Of a DNA stretch of 64,000 nt, positions 1 to 12,200 are shown in pieces. Position numbers and translations under genes: made by a program. The DNA is from Rhynchopus euleeides (lineage: Eukaryota; Euglenozoa; Diplonemea; Diplonemida; Diplonemidae): positions 1,893,501-1,957,500 of the forward strand of contig OY723239.1 of the NCBI GenBank assembly GCA_963210315.1. Direction: 5' to 3'. The notes below the pieces were generated by a model. The model saw only the letters and a program-made list of their open reading frames with translations. It did not search any database and was not told where the DNA came from. The number at the start of each line of letters is the position of its first letter. The stretch's first letter is position 1.

Positions 1-391
1 AGCCGCCGATGCAACGCGCCTGAAGGGGTCAGCTCTGCCTGTCGCCTGCGCTGGGAAGGGTTGGGGTGGGCTGCTGCCGAGACGCTGCTGCTGCTTGCCG
101 ATGCCGAATGCTGCTGGGGCGGGCTGGGTTGGGCTGGTTGGGGTTGGGGCGCTGCTGCTCCTCAGCAGGACGTGGGTCGGGGTGGGAGCTGCTTCAGGCC
201 TAACTGCCGCCACACTTCACACCCTTCATGCCCTGCACTCACCGACCCCCTCCCCCACACCCTGCCAACACACCCCCTCCCCCTCCACCCCCCCCTGCCC
301 GCCTCTCCCTGCCGCCTCTGCGTCCCCCATCCAGCCTGCATCTCCTTGGCCGCCTGCTCGCTCCTTCGCCTCCACCTCCCCCTGCCCGCCT
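1..391. repeat. G/C-rich dispersed repeat, copy A (cut by window edge)
   Basis: This stretch matches positions about 3793-4188 nearly base for base. Its first half also matches the end of the copy at 2026-2545. It begins inside the repeat, so the window edge truncates it. The sequence is skewed (G-rich, then C-rich pyrimidine tracts), which gives several overlapping open frames on both strands. None has codon or domain character, so I treat the block as non-coding repeat DNA. Confidence 0.8.
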
Positions 392-1389
392 CTTCACCCT
401 CCTCGCTGCCGGCATACTTCACAAGATGTCCCGACCCACACGTTGCCTCTGTTGGATGAGCGGACCTGCATCGTACAGTCCACGAATGAAGTCCACGAAA
501 TACCGCTGCACGAGAAACCGATCCACCCACACTGCGGCACTCTTTTCACAGCGGGCCTACTCTGTGCCGCTGTGTGTGTCTCACAGCTGTGTCACTGTTG
601 TAACCAGTCTTGTGCGGCACACACACGCCCACACAGCTCGCTGTGTGTGTATGTGTGCCCCCCTGTCTTCCCATGAGCGCAATGAGCAATCTCTGTCGCG
701 AGCGTTTTTGCTTGTGTCGGCACTGCCGTACCCCGCTGGTCGGCTCAACACCACGACTGTGTTCCAGGCTTTCACGCGTGTGTTCAGCTGCAGAGGGCTG
801 CTTGCCTGTTGCAGCCGTGCCCTGCCCCGCTCCGCCCGATCATGGCGCTGCCCAAACAGCGCAGGGACAACTGCGCTTCGTTGCTGCCGCTCGCTTGAGT
901 CACAGAGTCTCTGCGTTGTCGAATCTCTGTGCTGTGTTGGCCTGACCTGGTCTGGTCCGTGCATGTCCCCTTCTCTCGTGCGGCAGGTCCATGCCTGTTG
1001 TGGTGCCTTCTCTGAGCACTGTCGTTGGAAAGTAGGCGGTATTCTGAGGATCTTGTCGTAGACTTCCCAGCACCGTGTTGTGGTGTATCTGCTGCACTGC
1101 CTACCGCCTGTTGCTGCGTAATCAGGTGTCGGCATCTGGCATGCCGCTCAGCGGCGTTGCCTGTGATGTGTGTGCTGCACCCTGAGGGTGTCCTGTGCAC
1201 AGAAGGGTGTGGCCCTCAGAATGCCGAATCGGATTCAGGCCGCTCTATGTTAGAGAGGCCAAACCAGGTCGGCTCGTGTCGCCAAGTGACGCTCGGTGAT
1301 GGGAAGTGAGGTGCTTGATTGTCCTCCTGACACTGACACACCGTGCGGTGGTTGCCGGTGCGTGGTGCAGGAAGTCCTTCACGACGTCC
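392..1389. other. Non-genic interval with a short recurrent block
   Basis: No gene is supported here. Positions about 435-515 resemble 61804-61880: both carry a stretch around TTGGATGAGC followed by TGCATCGTACAG and, further on, CTGCACGAGAA. That is the only part that recurs elsewhere in the window and may be a fragment of a dispersed element or of an exon. The rest is TG/CA-rich unique sequence. Confidence 0.4.
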
Positions 1390-1560
1390 GGCGATGCTGC
1401 GCCCCGTCCGCACACGCAGCACGAGGATGGTGCCCTGCACCTCGTCCCCGCCTTCCCCTTCCCCAGGAAGTCCTTCACGACGTCCGGATCCTCGCTTGCG
1501 CTTGTGGGGTGCGGCATCGTCACAACCGCCCCCACCGAGTACAGCGACTCCTTCACACGG
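1390..1560 (-). pseudogene. ADP-ribosyltransferase gene fragment
   Basis: On the - strand, these 171 bases are almost identical to 34075-34246 of the first ADP-ribosyltransferase/ankyrin gene (and to the same part of the second). They cover the segment with the serine motif of the catalytic domain. I see one substitution and one lost G in a G run, which shifts the frame before the catalytic glutamates. Homology stops abruptly at both ends. At the low-coordinate end, a 21-base stretch (1369-1389) repeats 1467-1487 from inside the fragment. The sequence at 1561-1727 is open in the same frame but does not match the two intact genes. This is a relic, not a working enzyme. Confidence 0.8.
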
Positions 1561-2025
1561 CAGGCGTGAGACGAAATCGGCACCCCGGTTTCACTTCCCA
1601 TCGCGTCCTTCACCCACGCTTTGGCGATGTTGTTCGCCGTCACCTTCGCCGCTGTGATGTTCGGGCCCGAAAAGCCATACACGTCAAAATTGCCTCTGTC
1701 CACACCCCGCAGTGAAGAACCATTCAATTCTCAACTCTCTGGGTATACGGGCAACCCTCGGGCATCCCGTCTCCCACATCGTTTCCCTCCTCTTGCTCAG
1801 GGCGAGGGTAATTACCGACGATCTGAGTGACGCCAAGTGATTGTGTCACCACTAAGTGATGGCGGTGACTGTAAGTGAAGGCAAACAGCCGTAAGTGATG
1901 CTAAAATCACGCAAACATTGGGTCAGTCGCCTCTATCGATCTATTATATAAATACCATCAGCAGTCAAGGTGATGGTCTTGGGGTTTACATCACCTTAGG
2001 GCTCGTCCCGCTCCGAGATGTCGAG
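1561..2025. other. Non-genic interval
   Basis: Frame-open sequence next to the ADP-ribosyltransferase fragment runs to about 1727 on the - strand with no recognised product. From 1800 to 1920 a short AAGTGAT/GTGATG motif recurs about six times. No gene or RNA is recognised. Confidence 0.4.
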
Positions 2026-2545
2026 GTGTCGCTGTGGTGTCGCGGCCCGTGCCTGTGGGGCAGTGCTGCGGAGGGTTTACCATGCGCTGAATAGGGGGGG
2101 TCGACAACACAGGGGTCGCTCACCCGACGCCTCGGGGTCTTGCGCTGCACCACCCTCCCCGGGTCGCGAGAGTGACACGGCAGAGGCGTGTGTGTGAGCG
2201 CGGGTGGGTGGGTGGGTGGGGTCGCTGCGCTGCGCTGAAAGGGGTCGCTCACCCGACGCCTTGGGGGGGGCACGTGGGTGGGAGGGTGGGGACAGCCGCC
2301 GATGCAACGCGCCTGAAGGGGTCAGCTCTGCCTGTCGCCTGCGCTGGGAAGGGCTGGGGTGGGCTGCTGCCGAGACGCTGCTGCTGATTGCCGATGCCGA
2401 ATGCTGCTGGGTTGGGCTGGTTGGGGTTGGGGCGCTGCTGCTCCTCAGCAGGACGTGGGTCGGGGTGGGAGCTGCTTCAGGCCTAACTGCCGCCACACTT
2501 CACACCCTTCATGCCCTGCACTCACTGACCCCCTCCCCCACACCC
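2026..2545. repeat. G/C-rich dispersed repeat, copy B
   Basis: This copy aligns with 3513-4050 almost throughout. Shared landmarks are the TACCATGCGCTGAATAG block, a GGGTGGGTGGGTGGG run and the CAGCCGCCGATGCAACGCG block. The homology ends at a run of CCCTCCCCCACACC, after which copies B and C diverge. Confidence 0.8.
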
Positions 2546-3512
2546 CCTCCTGTCCGCCCCTCACGCCCCCTCCCCCACCCCCTGCGATGCGGTGTCCAGC
2601 CCCGCTGCCCTGCAGCACCCCCACCACCCTCTCCCAAGCTGTCCTGCCCGCTACCGTCTGGGCTTCGCCCACACACTGCGGTGCCACTGCGGGAGGTCTA
2701 CCTGCTGCCTCCTGCACCACCCTGCCCGTCTCTGCCCGCCTTGCTGACTGGGGTGGGGAGCAGTCCCCCTGCCGGGCCCACCGTCCACAGCACACCACAC
2801 GCTCCTTCGGTGTTGCCCGCTTGCCGTTGCTTTAACTCTCCTTCTGTTTCCGTCCCGCCGCTGCTCCTGCCAGCAGCAGCAGCCCCCTGCCGGGCCCACC
2901 TCTGCCACCCACTGCACGGCTATCCGCAGCAGACACGGTGCTATGCCGCCCTTGCTGCTGCGGACCTCCTTGCCCTCTGCCTTGCAGCCTGCCTGCGGGT
3001 GCACGGCGTGGGCCCGTTGTAAGACGCCTTGACAGGCGGTGTTGTACACCCTCTGAAGGCACAACCGTGGTGGGCAGCGCGTTCCTTCCTTCCGCCACCC
3101 CCTTCTGCAGCATGCCGCGCGGCCAGCGCAGTCCCTTCGCCCCTTCGTTGGCCTATGCCTGCCCAGCCCACTGAGCCCCGCAACGACAAGCACCTCGGAT
3201 ACCTCACGATGTCCTTTCTCACGTTGGTATCTTGTGATTGTGCTGCCTGCAGGCTGCGGGTGCCATCTGAAGGCATGTACATCCCGTAGGTGGTCCTGCG
3301 CTTTGTCAAGCTGTTAGTGTATCACATGAGTAGAGAGGTGGCATTAACACCGTCACGTGATTGTGCATGGTGCATGCTGCTAAGAGCGGGAGAGGGAGAG
3401 AGGCATAGAGGTTCGCAAATCATGGGTGCACTTCTTGCAAGGGTTCTACAATAATTCGGTTTAACATGCGTTGAATGGGGGGGGGGGGGGGTCGATAACA
3501 CAGGGGGTCGCT
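2546..3512. other. Non-genic interval, pyrimidine-rich
   Basis: Composition-driven open frames occur on both strands with no domain or codon signal. Near 3464-3512 the start of the next repeat copy is itself partly duplicated (a TGCGTTGAATG then poly-G block). Nothing else is recognised. Confidence 0.4.
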
Positions 3513-4188
3513 GGGGGGTGTCGCTGTGGGGGTTGTCGCGGCCCGTGCCTGTGGGGCAGTGCTGCGGAGGGTTTACCATGCGCTGAATAGGGGGGGGTCG
3601 ATAACACAGGGGTCGCTCACCCGACGCCTCGGGGTCTTGCGCTGCACCACCCTCCCCGGGTCGCGAGAGTGACACGGCAGAGGCGTGTGTGTGAGTGCGG
3701 GTGGGTGGGTGGGTGGGGTCGCTGCGCTGCGCTGAAAGGGGTCGCTCACCCGACGCCTTGGGGGGGGACACGTGGGTGGGAGGGTGGGGACAGCCGCCGA
3801 TGCAACGCGCCTGAAGGGGTCAGCTCTGCCTGTCGCCTGCGCTGGGAAGGGTTAGGGTGGGCTGCTGCCGAGACGCTGCTGCTGATTGCCGATGCCGAAT
3901 GCTGCTGGGGCGGGCTGGGTTGGGCTGGTTGGGGTTGGGGCGCTGCTGCTCCTCAGCAGGACGTGGGTCGGGGTGGGAGCTGCTTCAGGCCTAACTGCCG
4001 CCACACTTCACACCCTTCATGCCCTGCACTCACTGACCCCCTCCCCCACACCCTGCCAACACACCCCCTCCCCCTCCACCCCCCCCCTGCCCGCCTCTCC
4101 CTGCCGCCTCTGCGTCCCCCATCCAGCCTGCATCTCCTTGGCCGCCTGCTCGCTCCTCCTTCGCCTCCACCTCCCCCTGCCCGCCTCT
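3513..4188. repeat. G/C-rich dispersed repeat, copy C (longest)
   Basis: This is the most complete copy, joining the parts seen separately at 1-391 and 2026-2545. A 492-codon open frame on the + strand starts inside it and runs to 5147. It is low complexity (Gly/Trp then Pro/Ser rich) and reflects base skew, so I do not call it a gene. Confidence 0.8.
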
Positions 4189-6489
4189 TGTCCTCTCCAC
4201 ACTCCCCTGCGATACGGGTGTCCTTCAGCTTCGTCGCTTCCGCCTGCATGACCACCACTAGCTTCTTCGATATTCTGTCTGCCCCCCGCTTCACACACAG
4301 CCCTCCTCCTCCTCTCCCGTTTGTTGCTCACGAAGCCCCTCGTCTCGCTGCGCCAACACCTGTCGCAGTGTTGCCGCCCTCTGCCGCCCCTCTGTTCGGG
4401 CCAGCTCACTTTCCTACACTTCAGATCGATGGGTGGCCGCCCGCTCCATGCGAATTTCTAATCGAAAATGCCCCCAACCATATTCACAGTCCGCATGGCC
4501 CCTTTCGCTATTCCCATAGCCTAGGCCTCCCGCCTGCCCTGCTGTGCACAGCTGCCCGCTTGTCCCGTCCTCACGCCTTCATCCTCTTGCTTTCTTCTTC
4601 TTCTTCTTCTTCTTCTCTCGCCCCCGTGCCCTCACACCCTTCGAGGGCATCTTGGTCAGGCCTTGTGCCTCATAGGAGGATGAGAGTCAAGCAGCCCACC
4701 CGGAGCGCTCCTGATGGTGTTGCCTTTCCCACACCGTGGTACTGCACGCGGTGCAAAGGGGGGCCCAGGGTGTATCTGGGTGTGGCATCGGTTGTGGCAG
4801 GCAGGCGTTTCCCGAGTGACCTGCGGCTCGTATCTGACAGGGGGCAGGCCTGCTCTGCCACGTCCTGCCGTGTGCATGGCTGTGCTGCTTGTCAGTTTGC
4901 ATTGATGCGAGGGCGGGTTGCTTCCACCCTGCATGCAGGCAGGCCTGACCTGTCTTGCCAACGTCTTCCAGGGCTGCTGTCCTCCGTCCAAGGGTCCCGG
5001 AATCTGTCGCCCTATGAGGGTGCGGCACTGTGCCCCGTCCACTGCAGTGCTGGGTGCTGCGCTGTGCCACGGCGGCCCCAGCCCATTGCGGGGGTGCACT
5101 CGGGGGCACTCCTTCCTGCACCCGTCCTCATGTGCTCTGAAGGGTGAGATAGTGGCTGTCCAAGGGTGCCCATATTGGCCCCTCGCATCTGCCTCCGGCT
5201 TGCATCACTCTGTGTGCGGCAGGGTGGTATCCACAGGGCACCGCACTCAGCCAGCAAGGCGCGCGTAGTGCCACTCTGCACCACCCGATAGCACGGGTGC
5301 CACAGCAAAGCCTGCTCTCTGCCGCTTGATGGTGTGGTGGAGGTGCTGCGGCAGGGCTGGCTCTCGCGCTCAAGCTTCCAGCCCAGACACAGCAGGGTGT
5401 CGTTGCTTAGTCGCTTGGTGCTGTCCGGCAGCGTCTCGATGGCACAGCGTTGCGACGTCCTGCTGCGGTGCTCCTGCAGCACCGGCTGGTGAGTGTCCTC
5501 CTCCAGGCGGCTGGCTGTCGGCCTGCCGCACAGCGTTCCAGCCCTGCAGTGCCGATGCTGCACGGCACGTCGCCTCATGCCATACCGCGGCCGACGCACA
5601 GCTTATCCCGCCCAGAGCCCTCGCCGGGAAGGCTTGCAGCTCTGATGCTGAGCCACCGACAGTGCTCTCTGCGCTGCCGTGCGGCTGTGCCAGAGCCTGT
5701 TCGCAGTGTGCGAGAGCACAGTCCCGCTTGCACCGAGTCAACCTGCACCCCACCCTCGTCGCTGTCTGCGGCACCCATGTCCGCATCACCCTCTGTACGT
5801 CGTGCGGCAGCGCGGCTGAGCACAGCAGGTCTCCACCCAAGCCCTGCACACCCACAGGAGGGCGCCTCGTCTCCCTCCAGCCAGGCACCCTTGTGCCGTG
5901 TCCCATGTTGGGCAGAGACGAGGCGGTGCACCAGGGTGGGAGCGTGGGTGTGTCGCAACCACTGTGTGCATGCATGCCGCTCCACTGCCGCCAGTTCCGC
6001 AGAGCCCGTGCTCAAGATGGCCCTGCTGCTGTTGCCACCAGTGGTGGTGGTTCTGCACCGTCGGTATGATGCAACAGGTCGTTGGCACAGGCAGTGCGGG
6101 GCACCTGAAGGGGTGATGGCAAGGCAGTGTCCTATCTTCATGCCAAGCCTCCTCTCTCCATCTGTTCTCAACGCGCTGTCGCCCTCCTGTCTGCATCGCC
6201 TCGCTGCACCACTGAGGGCACAGGGCCGCTGGTCAGCCGGCCAGCAGGCCAGCAGGTTGGTGTCACTGTGCTCCGTGCCGTGCGGCCTCATTCTGCTGAC
6301 ACACTTTGTGCCACACGGCCTCAGTGCGTTGAGCGCCACTTCGTAGTTCTCTCCTCGGATCTGCTTCACGTGGCTATGCATGCTATCGTCAACCGGATGC
6401 CTCTTGCCTGACAACATGATGGATATTGCCCCATGCCGCATGAGGCCCCCGCACCTGCACTGAGGCCTTCGATTGCCTATGTCCGGCGA
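4189..6489. other. Non-genic or unassigned interval
   Basis: A (TTC)n microsatellite lies at about 4588-4617. The rest has long open frames on both strands, up to 418 codons on the - strand near 5575-6831, but that frame runs straight through the inverted repeat at 6492-6752 and has no recognisable motif. It may hold a very decayed element. I cannot assign it. Confidence 0.35.
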
Positions 6490-6491
6490 TA

Positions 6492-7247
6492 TGGGCTCGT
6501 CCCATAACCCCCCCCCCCCCCAAAGTGGCCTTTTTGGGATTTTTCGCTGAAAACCTGAAAGATCCAGGACAAAACCGGTCCTGACCCTCAAACCTGGCCC
6601 AAAAGTGATATCTGGGGCTATCCGGGGGTTTCCTGGGGCAAGTGAGGGTGCAGGGGGGTCTGATTCTGGTGGTGATTTCCTCTCCCACGGCCTTTCTTCG
6701 AGGGGGCTCCTCCCCCCCTGAAACCACCTCTTCCGGGCCTTGACTGAAGCCCTCTCATCCGGACACACGTTCTCAAGCGGGTTGCGTGTGCTGTTCAGAG
6801 TTCTTTGTTTTATGCCAGGAAACTTGCACACCCTTGTCGTGGGGTTTGAGCTTGAACAATCTGACTATCTCGGAGAGTCTGAGAGTATGCCAGCGCTGAT
6901 CTGCCGCTAACTTGATGACAGGACTTGATGTTGCTGGACAGTTCTGGCGATTGCCAACACTGTCGAGGACCCTCGCCTCAAGTGTTTCTGAATCTTCAGT
7001 CAAGGCCCGGAAGAGGTGGTTTCAGGGGGGGAGGAGCCCCCTCGAAGAAAGGCCGTGGGAGAGGAAATCACCACCAGAATCAGACCCCCCTGCACCCTCA
7101 TTTGCCCCAGGAAACCCCCGGATAGCCCCAGATATCACTTTTGGGCCAGGTTTGGGGGTCAGGACCGGTTATGTCCTGTATTTTTCAGGTTTTCAGCAAA
7201 AAACCCCAAAAAGGCCACTTTGGGGGGGGGGTTTTGGGACGAGGCCA
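6492..7247. mobile_element. Fold-back DNA element (MITE) with about 250-bp inverted repeats
   Basis: The two ends are long imperfect inverted repeats, about 6492-6752 and 7003-7247. They begin TGGGCTCGTCCC and, on the other strand, TGGCCTCGTCCC. Each end is flanked by TA (6490-6491 and 7248-7249), as expected for a TA target-site duplication of the Tc1/mariner-like kind. The 250-bp centre has no convincing open frame, so this is a non-autonomous element. The family assignment rests only on the TA flanks. Confidence 0.85.
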
Positions 7248-7249
7248 TA

Positions 7250-7575
7250 TGAAGAAGCACCCGAATCTCTTCCGTGCGGTGCTGTCAGGTGTATCAGCAT
7301 CCAGCCACACGGCCTCGTGGCTCGCGACCACACACCACAGCGACTGCAGTGCCCTCCTGTTAGCACACAGCGTCCCACAGGGCACGTGGCTGCGCAGGCC
7401 AGCGTCCTCCAGACCCGTGTCGACAACGTGCTGTGCATTGTCCAACTCCTCCTCACACCCTTCGATATGTGCTGCATGCACTCACGGGATGCATCGACGG
7501 CATCTCCACCTTCAACCCGAGCACGGCCTCACCTTCCGGAACAACGGTGACACAACTGCGCCTAGTGCCGGCATG
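7250..7575 (-). pseudogene. Decayed ubiquitin-like domain fragment
   Basis: On the - strand, two frames carry pieces matching the N-terminal domain of the WD40 gene at 38512. One piece contains a VPEGEAVLGLK stretch (compare VPEGGTVVRLK). The other contains AHIEGCEEELDNAQ and DTGLEDAG (compare AHIEGCEEELDDAQ and DTGLEDGG). They are in order but need a frame change near 7490, and the stretch ends about where the TA-flanked element begins. It is a broken relative of that domain, possibly once the head of another gene. Confidence 0.65.
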
Positions 7576-9187
7576 CCGAAGCGATGCATATGTGTTCTTT
7601 GTTCCGCTTTCCCCTTGCACGCTCCCAAGAAAGCCTCGCGAGTGGGGTCGTGCAGTGTGCGAGACTGAGATGGGGAACAATGCACGTCTGTTAGATCCAT
7701 TCCGCTGCATGGCCAGCAGAATGCCAGCAGCCCCGCCCTTCGTTGCTGTGCAGTTCTTGCTTGTCTCGAGCATCACTCGAGCCAGTGAAGCAACATGCGC
7801 TTGCTACGTGTCACCATGGCCGAGTGCGTGAGGTCAGGGAAGGTAGCACTAGCACCACCCAGAGTCGGCTCTGATGCACACCACACCAACCCTCCTGCCA
7901 CCTGTGATGCACCACGTGCTCACCTCCTGCTGTCGGCAAGATGGGGACAATGATGTGCGTCTCAAGCCGTCTGCTCAACTCCGCCACTTCCACCTGGGCT
8001 GTTGGTACTGCCGACCTTGTTTTCGTAGTGATGGTACGCCTGCTGCTCTGATCAGCCATGTCCCACGTTGCACCGCCACCCCACGACATCGATGTCGGCT
8101 TATTGATGTGCAGCAGGTTGCCTCTTCCCGCCTGGGCTTCCATCAGGCAGCCAAGCAGATGGCAGGCATCTGTGTGCGTGTTCGTTTCCATGAGTGGAAC
8201 ACGAACCGACGGACTCGCCAGCTTCTCGCCTTTCCTACCTTTTGAGATTGGCCCCTGGTTGCTGTGTCGACACCGGGAACAGCCGCCTCACAAGTCCTGT
8301 CCGCAAGACTCTTTTGGGAGGTCTGTTCATGACCCGTCGCCTGCACTAAGCTGCCATATCTTGCAGGCCTTGACCATCCGCTGGCAATCATCTTCTGTCC
8401 ACATGGCGCCACTCGACCGGGGGACCTATTTCCTCCATTAGCGCCTGCCACGCAGAGTGCGAATAGCTACACCCACAGCGCATACCATACCCACACCCGG
8501 CTTGGCCTCGTGTCCCGATCCCCACTGGAAGCGGCTTGCCCCACGCCATGTTCCCGCAGCTCGTTAGCGGCGAGCGCCTGGCTTTGCGCGATGCGCTTCC
8601 TGCCCTGCACGGAGAGGGCATCGCCTGCGTGCCCTCCTCCGCCGCCCCCACCAGCGCGGAGAAGTTCTGCTGCAGCGACCACACATTGGACACTGAGGAA
8701 CCGCCGTCGCTGTCGCCGCAGCATCAGGGGGGCTCACCCCCCCACCCCCCAGCTGCGGTTAATGCTGGCGGGTGCCCCTCTGCCTCGGCCCTGTGGGCCA
8801 TCGGAAGGCATGTCGTCTCCGGCCTTCCCCGTGCCCTCCCCACGCTGCCTGTGCAGGCAGCGCCGCATGCCGAGGCATTCGAGGCACCCGCAGTGGGGCA
8901 GGTGGGGCAGAACCCATGCGGGATCAACTCAACGGGTTTGATGGTCGGCTCAACTGCCCCGGTGCACCAGGCTTGCATTCACGCAGGTGCCGACCCACTC
9001 CATGCGTTGCGTTTGACTCTGCGAGGCAGAGGTGGGCAGCACGGCAAGATGATCCCAGCTTTGTGATGCTGGTTGAAAGGTCTTGACGCAATAGCGTGAC
9101 GTTGTGAAGAAGAACTTTGTTTTGTGCGGCACATGTATCACACACTGCGTATGCAGGAGGTGCCGGGGAGCTGCACGCGGAGACTGC
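7576..9187. other. Non-genic interval left of the retrotransposon
   Basis: No gene is recognised. Short cysteine-containing open frames on the - strand (8720-8980) resemble decayed retrotransposon tails only loosely. The retrotransposon 3' tail begins at 9188. Confidence 0.35.

Positions 9188-9216
<29 letters not shown>
9188..9216 (-). repeat. (GA)n tail of the retrotransposon
   Basis: A pure CT run on the + strand is a (GA)n tail on the element's strand. It replaces the poly(A) seen on many LINEs. The truncated copy ends the same way at 17263-17281, preceded by the same terminal bases (CATACGAGAGA on the element strand). Confidence 0.85.
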
Positions 9217-9219
<3 letters not shown>

Positions 9220-9274
9220 TGCTTATAGTGTGAATATCCCCGAAACGAAAATACTCGCACCCCAAGGGTGTCGT

Positions 9275-12200
9275 CTACTTAACTACGCGGGCCCGCGGCC
9301 CGGTAGACTCCCCTTGTTTGAGAGAGGAGCTGCTCTGGTGGGGTGAGGGAAGTGACACAGGAGGAGGAGAAGGCGCAGGCGCCACACGGTCTGTAGCGCC
9401 CGGTGACGCGCTACGTGAGGAGGGAGGATTAAGGTAGGCCCGGAAGCCTGTGGGCGCGTGCGGTGACCGCGCACGGGCGGAGGAGGAAGAGGCACCAGAA
9501 CGGGGCCTTTGGGGAAGGGCTGCGTCAACGGACACGCCGTCGGGAGGGGAGGTAGTAGGAGAAGGTGGGTCCGGATCAGCGGCGCCCACGTCAGCGTCAG
9601 CGTCAGCGGTGGGGATCACGTGGTCGACCCTAGGCCTTTGGGCAGGCAGTGCCGGGGTGGAACCGGTATGCGCCTCTAAGGCGGTGCGCTTCAGCTGCGC
9701 CACGGCGGGGATGGATGGCCTGACGCCGTCGGGTGAGAGCCTCCTACGAGGCTGCATCAGGTGGCGGTGGGGTGAGCCCGGGGAGCACACGGTATGGGCC
9801 AGCCTCTTCAGGATAACTGGAGGGGTGGCGGGCTCGGGAGTAGCGGGACACGGGGTCGCTTCAGGGGAGGGCTGAGGCGCAGGCACACGGGGTGGCGTGG
9901 TGGAGGGAAGATCCCCCACGGTAGGCGCAGTCGCCTCTGGGAAGGGCGGGGTTGGCGGCACATGGGGCGGCGGGGTGGGGGCGTCTGCCTCCACAGGCGT
10001 CGCAGGGGCGGGAGGGGCGTGGTGGCCCTTCTTGCAGCAAGCGGTGGGGCGTCTGTCATCCAGCTCAGGCAGAGAGGCGCAGACCCCGCAGGGGGGCAGG
10101 TCATGGTCGCGGCAGCCGTGGTGGCCACGCTTGCAGCACATGTTGGAGGAGCTGCAGGTGCCGCAGCGGAGCAGCCGGTGCGTGGTGCAGAACTGCACGG
10201 GCAGTCCGTCATCCTGGCGGTGGTGGGCCCGGCAGCAGTCTTCCATTCGCAGGGTTCGGTTGTGCCCCGCCGCGTCGCAGTCATGGCACTTGGGCTTGGA
10301 GTGGGCCCTGCAGACGTTGCGAGCCAGCACCTCCGAACGGGGGGCATAGCGCTCAGCGCCGCACGGCGCCGACCTCGGGCTGACCGTGTCGAGGGGGTCA
10401 CGGGTGGGGGCTACGGGAGTAGGGTCCCACTGTTCGCTTCGCGTGTCCCGGTCGGGCACCTCGGCATACGACGGGGTAAGGTCCAGGCCCCACGACTTGC
10501 TCGAGGCCCAGTGGATCGCGCGGGGAATCTGCTCGATCAGGATACGGGTGGTGAGCCCGTGGCAGGCAAAGCGGGGGCGTGGTTCAAGACCGCCCCAGAC
10601 TTCCTTCACCCCCACCGCGCGGAGGCAGTAGACACGCGAGACAAACGCGCCAGGCAGGGGCGCGCGGAGGTTAACTGCTTCACACTGGGAGACAAGGTAT
10701 TTCAACATCTGCCCCATCATGCGTCCACGCATGTTGAGTGGGGCGGGCTGGGTTCCTGCCGGGGCGCCAGTAGCGATCGGGCAGACGTCGAGCCCGGAGA
10801 AGACCTCGAAGTCGATGGCGAGCTCGCAGAAGGAGATGGACCCCTCCCTCGTCCAGGTGAGACGACCGAGCCAGGCCCGCAGGGCACGCATGATGCACTC
10901 TCCGTGAGTCCAGCGGGGTGGGTTGTCCGGCAGTGAGGCCAGGTCGGACTGATGGGGCGCAGCGGGTCGCGCTAGCGCTGCGTCCCACGCGCAAACAGTT
11001 GGGGATACCCCGAGGCGCTCACGTTCCAGCACATCTCTGCGGGCGACTATCGTGCTCATTAGGTGGTGCAGGTCCTTCGCCCGCACCGTACCGGATAGGG
11101 GTTTCGGTATGATGCCCCAGTTGGCTAGGCAGGGCGGCCATGAGAGGCGCTCCTCACAGAGACCCGCGTACCGCTCCCGGGCACGGACGTCGTTGTGGGC
11201 AGGGCATTCCCAGAAGAGATGCGTGACGGTTTCGGGGGAGCCCGTATCGCAATTCCGGCAGAGGCGGTCGCTACCCGGCTCCGGCTGTGTTGCTGTGAGG
11301 GGTAGGGGCACCTCACCCGAGTCGTCGAGGACATCGAACTCGGACGGGGCTGAGCTCGACGAGTCGTCGTCATCATCGGTGTCACCGGCAGCGTCGCCGT
11401 CCGCGGGTGCTGTGGCGTGGTCGGCAGCGGTCACAGGAGGTGGAGTAGGAGCGGTCGAGCGCTCGGCCTCCGGCCCGTCAGGCGCGGAGTCCGTCGCAGC
11501 CCCAAGCTTATTGCGTCCCCAGCGGTCTGCCAGGAACACGCCCCCAACAATAATGCAGCGCATCGCAGCGGCGAGCACAGGATCCCCACATGATTGCCAG
11601 AAGTCGTTTGTCAGCACGGTGTCAACGCCGTCCTCCACACCGCCGAAGGAGGGTCTGGAGATAGCAAGCCTTCGCCAGATGTTGTGACGCAGCGCCTCGC
11701 GTAGCACATGGTTCCGTGCCGCCACTTCGAGTGAAAGCAGTGGTTCGGAACCTCCTGGAGCAGATATGAGGGAAACATCGTCGCCGCAGGTGAGGGAGGC
11801 CGGCGGCAGTCCTTTCTTGAGCGCAAGCCCGATAGGCCCGAGGGGGACGTCGATGCGTGTTTTTTGTGCATACATGGCCCGAATGCGGTTGAATCGCGGG
11901 ATCAATTCTGGTAGGCGGCGGCAGGAGTCTAGAAGTAGGAGCAGCATGCGATACGGCACTATGATTCCTGGGTGAAGGAGGTGTCCCTTCGAGGCAATGG
12001 AGAGGGCCGCTGCGGTGCTGCGGGAGGGATGGCGGTCACCGTATAGGCAGTTTGAGGCTCGGGTCTCTAGGTCGCGGAGGACCCGGTGGTCAATGGGCGC
12101 ATACCAGCCACCGAAGATCGCTCGGGGCATGACTGCGCCAGCAATCAGGCCGTGTCGCTGCTCAAAGGTCGCAGGCGAGCTGCCCAGGCGGCGTAAGGGG

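Noticed and set aside
3669..5147. 492-codon open frame on the + strand
   Set aside because: It crosses the dispersed repeat and pyrimidine tracts, is low complexity, and equivalent frames exist in copies A and B without conservation of protein.
5575..6831. 418-codon open frame on the - strand
   Set aside because: It runs through the arm of a fold-back element and has no motif; GC-rich sequence alone gives such lengths here.
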